From the NCBI GenBank assembly GCA_025355255.1, contig JANYAA010000359.1, positions 1 through 9,067 of the forward strand: DNA of 9,067 nucleotides, written 5' to 3'. Each line of letters opens with the position of its first letter. Positions within the stretch are counted from its first letter, which is position 1. Positions 6,457 through 9,067 of this stretch are shown in pieces. Position numbers and translations under genes: made by a program. Source of the DNA: Chloroflexota bacterium (GTDB lineage: Bacteria > Chloroflexota > Limnocylindria > Limnocylindrales > CSP1-4). Below the pieces are notes generated by a model. The model did no database searches. It saw only the letters and a list, made by a program, of their open reading frames with translations, and had not been told where the DNA came from.

Positions 6457-6480
6457 GTTTCGGGACGTTCGGCCGATCCG
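6457..6480 (+). promoter_or_regulatory. Possible regulatory element with a DosR-box-like half-site, upstream of the USP gene
   Basis: The element starts with GTTTCGGGAC, which contains TTCGGGAC (6459-6466). That is a full match to one half of the actinobacterial DosR/DevR consensus TTSGGGAC, whose known regulon includes many USP genes. The expected second half-site (GTCCCSAA) is poorly matched. The same order of bases (GTTTCGG, CGT-CCG, GGCC, GATCCG) recurs with small gaps at 3796-3822. The 6396-6527 spacer also holds the ribosome binding site of the USP gene; no convincing -35/-10 pair was found. Confidence 0.35.
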
Positions 6481-6515
6481 GCGGGGCGCCATCGGCAGCA
6501 CGATGGTGGCTGATC

Positions 6516-6520
6516 GGAGG
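6516..6520 (+). promoter_or_regulatory. Ribosome binding site of the tandem USP gene
   Basis: GGAGG lies 7 nt before the ATG at 6528, ideal spacing. It is the best Shine-Dalgarno sequence in the window and fixes the start of the USP protein. It also suggests that this gene begins its own transcription unit with a true 5' leader. Confidence 0.75.
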
Positions 6521-6527
6521 TTCCCCG

Positions 6528-7427
6528 ATGCGACTCCTGCTCGCTGTTGACGGCTCGGTCTCGAGTGACCGCGCCACCGCTCTCGTGGCCGGGCTCCCGC
6601 TGCCGGCCGATTCGCTGGTCCGCATCGTCGCGGTTCAGCAGCCCTATGCCGACGCGCTCGCCCTGTCGTGGGCGTCAATTGGCGACGCCGCCGCTCCCAG
6701 CCACGAAGAGGACCTGGAGGCGCGCCACCTGCGCGAGGCCATCGAGCGGGCTGAGACGTCGCTGCGGCCCCTCAAGGTGGAAGGCTTCCTGCTCCACGGT
6801 CGGCCGGCGTCGGCCATCGTGGACGAGGCCGTGTCCATGGGCGCGGATCTGGTCGTCATCGGCAACCGCGGGCACGGCACCATCGCCACGATGGTCCTTG
6901 GCAGCACCGCGGCCGAGGTTGTGGACCATGCGCCGTGTCCGGTCCTCGTGGCTCGTTCGCCGCAGATCGGCAAGGTCGTCTTTGCTGACGACGGCTCCAA
7001 CTCGGCGCAGAAGGCCGAAACCGTCTTCACCACGTGGCCGCTGTTCGCGGGCCATGACGTGGAGGTGGTGACCGTGGCCGAGACGGCCGTCCCCTTGGCC
7101 GCCGGGTTTACGCCCGGGCTCTATGACCAGGTGCTGGAGTCCTACACGGAGTCCGTGGCGGAGGCCCGCCGTCAGGTTCTGGAGGAGTCGCAGACGGCGG
7201 CGCACCGGCTCGCCGCCGCCGGCTTCCGGACAACTGCTGTTGCGCTTGAGGGCGATGCGGCGACAGAGCTTGTCCGTTTCGCGGGCGACAAGGAGATCGG
7301 CACGATCGTGATGGGCACGCGCGGCCACACCGGGCTGGCGCGGCTTGTGCTCGGCAGCGTCGCGCGGAACGTGCTCATGCACGCGCCGTGCTCGGTGCTC
7401 ATCGTCCGGGACCACAAGGGCAAGTAG
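6528..7427 (+). CDS. Tandem-domain universal stress protein (UspA family, two ATP-binding domains)
   Basis: 299 residues with two UspA folds, about 1-144 and 147-296. Both carry the full ATP-binding motif G-x2-G-x9-G-S: Gly112/Gly115/Gly125-Ser126 in the first (GNRGHG) and Gly263/Gly266/Gly276-Ser277 in the second (GTRGHTG). The typical final strands HAPCPVLVAR and HAPCSVLIVR follow. Domain 1 begins LLLAVDGS and domain 2 begins VVFADDGSNSA. Tandem USPs bind ATP, sometimes autophosphorylate, and help survival during energy or oxygen limitation; no enzymatic reaction can be assigned. The intact motifs contrast with the degenerate ones in the USP domains of the GpgS fusion. The gene stands apart from the preceding chain (132-bp spacer). 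A receiver-Hpt gene follows after 42 bp, which may link it to phosphorelay signalling. Confidence 0.93.
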   Translation: MRLLLAVDGSVSSDRATALVAGLPLPADSLVRIVAVQQPYADALALSWASIGDAAAPSHEEDLEARHLREAIERAETSLRPLKVEGFLLHGRPASAIVDEAVSMGADLVVIGNRGHGTIATMVLGSTAAEVVDHAPCPVLVARSPQIGKVVFADDGSNSAQKAETVFTTWPLFAGHDVEVVTVAETAVPLAAGFTPGLYDQVLESYTESVAEARRQVLEESQTAAHRLAAAGFRTTAVALEGDAATELVRFAGDKEIGTIVMGTRGHTGLARLVLGSVARNVLMHAPCSVLIVRDHKGK

Positions 7428-7457
7428 CCCCCGCGCATCGCCGCCGGTCCGCGCGCC

Positions 7458-7463
7458 TATCAT
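7458..7463 (+). promoter_or_regulatory. Candidate -10 box for a leaderless receiver-Hpt transcript
   Basis: TATCAT is five of six bases of TATAAT and ends 6 nt before the ATG at 7470. Transcription would then start at the A of the start codon. No Shine-Dalgarno sequence at normal spacing is present (only GGGG directly before the ATG region), which fits leaderless initiation. No good -35 was found 16-18 bp upstream. Confidence 0.5.
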
Positions 7464-7469
7464 CGGGGC

Positions 7470-8363
7470 ATGCCACCAAAGCGCCTTGGCACGTCACGAC
7501 CACCGGCTGCCGATGGCGATGCGTCCGGGCCGGGCGCGGAGGGCGAGGGCCCGACTCAGGGTCGGCGCCGGATCCTCGTGGTGGACGATTCGGAGAGCAA
7601 CCGCCTGTTGGTGCTGCTCCAGCTGGACCGTCTTGGCTATGAGGCCGTCGCTGCGGACAGCGGATGGGCGGCTCTGGACCGCCTTGCGAAAGAGCCGTTT
7701 GACCTGGTGCTGCTCGACGGGATGATGCCCGGGCTGGACGGCCCCGGGACCGCCCGCGAGGTCCGGCGCCGAGAAGCCCGCGCGGGGCTCGTGCGCATGC
7801 CCATCGTGGGACTCACAGCAAGCGTCCTCCCAGAGGATCGGACGATGGTGCTCGAGGCGGGGATGGACGACCACCTCGCCAAGCCCTTCGGCGTTGAGGA
7901 GCTGGCCCGTGTGCTGGACCGTTGGCTCGCCGAGGCCTCGTCCCCGCGCCGCGGGCACCTTCCCGCGCCAGACCTCACGCCGGCGCAGGCCCTGCCACAT
8001 GATGGCTCAGACCCCGTTGTGGACCCCGCGGTCTTCGCCAGGCTGACCGATATTGGGGATCCCCTGCTCACCGCCCGGCTGGTCCGGCTTTTCCTCTCCG
8101 ACGCGGCCGAACGGGTCCGGCAGGCGGATGCCGCGCTCGCGGCGCAGGACACGGTTCGCCTCCAGGCCGCGCTGGAAGCGCTTGAAGGCGTCTGCAGCAG
8201 CCTTGGGGCCGTGGCGCTGCTGCGCGGGGCGCACCGGCTGCACGATGAGGCTGTGCTCATGGAACGCGAGGGGCGAGGCCCAGGCCCCACCGCCACTGCC
8301 CTTGGGGGACTCCTCCGGGAAACCCAGGCCTGGTTTGACAAGGCCGTCGCCCCAAAGTCCTGA
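7470..8363 (+). CDS. Receiver domain-Hpt protein with His-less (pseudo) Hpt domain
   Basis: 297 residues. A disordered Pro/Gly-rich start (1-32) leads to a receiver domain (about 34-154) with all key residues: Asp39-Asp40 in VVDDSESN, phospho-acceptor Asp83 in LLDGMMPGLDG, Thr116 in GLTAS and Lys138 in LAKPF. A Pro-rich linker (155-182) joins an Hpt-like four-helix domain (about 183-292) beginning VVDPAVFARL, with LVRLFLSDAAERV and ALEALEGVCSSLGAVALL. In true Hpt domains this last segment reads AHxLKGSSxxLGA; here the phosphorylatable His is Glu236 and the Lys is Glu239, so it cannot relay phosphate through that site. The protein resembles the C-terminal end of hybrid histidine kinases but is free-standing, with no kinase in the window. 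It may act as a phosphorylation-dependent binding module. The ATG at 7470 is supported by a -10-like box 6 nt upstream. Confidence 0.88.
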   Translation: MPPKRLGTSRPPAADGDASGPGAEGEGPTQGRRRILVVDDSESNRLLVLLQLDRLGYEAVAADSGWAALDRLAKEPFDLVLLDGMMPGLDGPGTAREVRRREARAGLVRMPIVGLTASVLPEDRTMVLEAGMDDHLAKPFGVEELARVLDRWLAEASSPRRGHLPAPDLTPAQALPHDGSDPVVDPAVFARLTDIGDPLLTARLVRLFLSDAAERVRQADAALAAQDTVRLQAALEALEGVCSSLGAVALLRGAHRLHDEAVLMEREGRGPGPTATALGGLLRETQAWFDKAVAPKS

Positions 8364-8385
8364 CCACCCGTCAGAAGACCGGGCG

Positions 8386-8832
8386 TCAGGCGATCTCGAG
8401 GGCCACCTCGCGCCGAACGCCATCCACGATCCACCATGCGCGCAGTTCAGGTTCGCCCGCGGCCAAGGACACCACCAAGTACAGCGTGTCTGGGTGGGCC
8501 GCCATGAGCACGTCCAGACCGGACGGCACGGCGGCCGTTGCGGGGTGCGAGTGGACGATGCCCCAGATGTCCCCGCCATCGGCGTCGATGGCCGTCTGGA
8601 CCCTGAGGTAGTCCTCCACGGAGACCTCGTAGCGGGTGCGTGAGGCTGCCGCGTTGCGGCACGGCTCATAGCGCTTGGGCTGGCCGCCCTTGGCCGCGGC
8701 AGCCGTCCCGGGGATCAGGCCGCAGGCCTCCTGCGGAGATTCGGCTTGGGCGTGCGCGACGATCTGCTCGGCGATCTTGCGGGGCAGCCCAACCGCCTGC
8801 GGGCCGAGGGGCTGCGGCTCCAGGCTGGGCAC
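8386..8832 (-). CDS. JAMM/MPN+ zinc metalloprotease (Mov34/PAD-1, Mec-like)
   Basis: 148 residues. The full JAMM motif is present: Glu35 in PQEACGL, then His94-Ser95-His96-Pro with seven residues to Ser104 and two to Asp107 (H-x-H-x7-S-x2-D). These residues hold the catalytic zinc, so the enzyme should be active. Bacterial members of this size cleave C-terminal peptides or adducts from ubiquitin-like sulfur carriers; the best known is mycobacterial Mec, which frees cysteine from CysO. The start is GTG at 8832, 23 bp after the SufU stop on the same strand, without a clear Shine-Dalgarno sequence. A start slightly further in is possible because the conserved fold begins near residue 17. It converges on the receiver-Hpt gene with 22 bp between the two stops. 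No sulfur carrier or E1-like partner is visible, so the substrate is inferred. Confidence 0.85.
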   Translation of the reverse strand: MPSLEPQPLGPQAVGLPRKIAEQIVAHAQAESPQEACGLIPGTAAAAKGGQPKRYEPCRNAAASRTRYEVSVEDYLRVQTAIDADGGDIWGIVHSHPATAAVPSGLDVLMAAHPDTLYLVVSLAAGEPELRAWWIVDGVRREVALEIA

Positions 8833-8855
8833 CGGGTCGGACGGCGAGCCTGGGG

Positions 8856-9067
8856 TCAGCCGGCGTCGCCCGCGAGGGGCTTCGCGCCAACTTCGTCCAG
8901 CAGGTGCTGGAGCGAGTCAAAGCTCAGCATCGCGCACTTGAGCCGGGCAGGGCTGATCTCGATGCCCAGCAGCTCCAGAAGGTCCGATGCGCCAAAGCTC
9001 ACCACGGACGCAAGCGGCTTGCCCTTGATCTCGTCCGTGAGCAGCGATGCCGAGGCCTGGCTGATGG
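8856..9067 (-). CDS. sufU: SufU/IscU-type Fe-S cluster scaffold, C-terminal part
   Basis: The frame is open from the window edge, so only the last 69 residues are seen. It begins ISQASASLLTDEIKGK, which matches the segment directly after the second conserved Cys of SufU/NifU-N proteins (C-x-IS-x-ASAS). PARLKCAMLSFDSL follows, where the Cys (visible residue 44) is the third conserved cluster/zinc ligand. A short tail then ends at TGA. SufU accepts sulfur from the SufS cysteine desulfurase and passes it to Fe-S assembly. The rest of the gene, and probably sufS/sufB/C/D, should lie to the right of the window on the minus strand. The LLGIEISPARLKCA spacing is typical of the SUF-associated scaffold. 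The JAMM protease gene follows downstream. Confidence 0.87.
   Translation of the reverse strand, partial: ISQASASLLTDEIKGKPLASVVSFGASDLLELLGIEISPARLKCAMLSFDSLQHLLDEVGAKPLAGDAG

Noticed and set aside
8364..8385. Bidirectional terminator between the convergent receiver-Hpt and JAMM genes
   Set aside because: Only a 4-bp CCCG/CGGG pairing exists in 22 bp, and there is no T-run on either strand.
8666..8920. Minus-strand open frame between the SufU and JAMM genes
   Set aside because: It overlaps both genes in another frame and is rich in Arg/Pro/Ala without motifs.

Overview
The window is about 9 kb of GC-rich, densely packed bacterial DNA. It carries eight complete or nearly complete genes on the plus strand, one partial plus-strand gene at the left edge, and two minus-strand genes at the right edge, one of them partial. 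No rRNA, tRNA, CRISPR array or insertion sequence was seen. The gene set (a glucosyl-3-phosphoglycerate synthase fused to universal stress domains, a SufU-type scaffold, tandem-USP proteins, many GTG starts and probable leaderless transcripts) suggests a high-GC terrestrial or aquatic Chloroflexota of the Limnocylindria/Ellin6529 type. An actinobacterium is possible. This placement is inference from gene flavour only.

Region 1 (1-3721) is a compact operon that appears to make and recycle the compatible solute glucosylglycerate (or mannosylglycerate). It contains the C-terminal part of a GT78-like mannosylglycerate/glucosylglycerate synthase-type glycosyltransferase. A 640-residue protein follows, with two universal stress protein domains fused to a complete glucosyl-3-phosphoglycerate synthase (GpgS). 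The last gene is a type I glycerate kinase. The first two genes overlap by 4 bp and the third follows after 3 bp. The phosphatase (GpgP) that would complete the two-step route is not in the window.

Region 2 (3722-6395) begins with a 172-bp intergenic stretch holding a 13-bp palindrome, a 12-bp-period direct repeat and a candidate promoter with almost no leader. A chain of four genes follows, each overlapping the next by exactly 4 bp (GTGA): a Phd/YefM antitoxin, a PIN-domain VapC toxin, an endonuclease III-like DNA glycosylase and an inosine/uridine-type nucleoside hydrolase. A toxin-antitoxin module is therefore apparently translationally coupled to a base-excision repair enzyme and a nucleoside salvage enzyme.

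Region 3 (6396-8363) has a stand-alone tandem USP protein with two intact ATP-binding motifs, then a receiver-Hpt protein. That protein's receiver domain looks active, but its Hpt domain carries Glu where the phosphorylatable His should be. The spacer before the USP gene contains a DosR-box-like half-site embedded in a ~24-nt element that resembles one in the region 2 spacer.

Region 4 (8386-9067, minus strand, convergent with region 3) has the end of a SufU/IscU-type Fe-S scaffold gene followed by a JAMM metalloprotease with a complete zinc motif, possibly acting in sulfur-carrier processing.

The points most worth a second look are the USP-USP-GpgS fusion in a glucosylglycerate operon, the toxin-antitoxin/Nth/nucleoside hydrolase chain, the Cys-to-His change in the Nth iron-sulfur loop, and the His-less Hpt domain.
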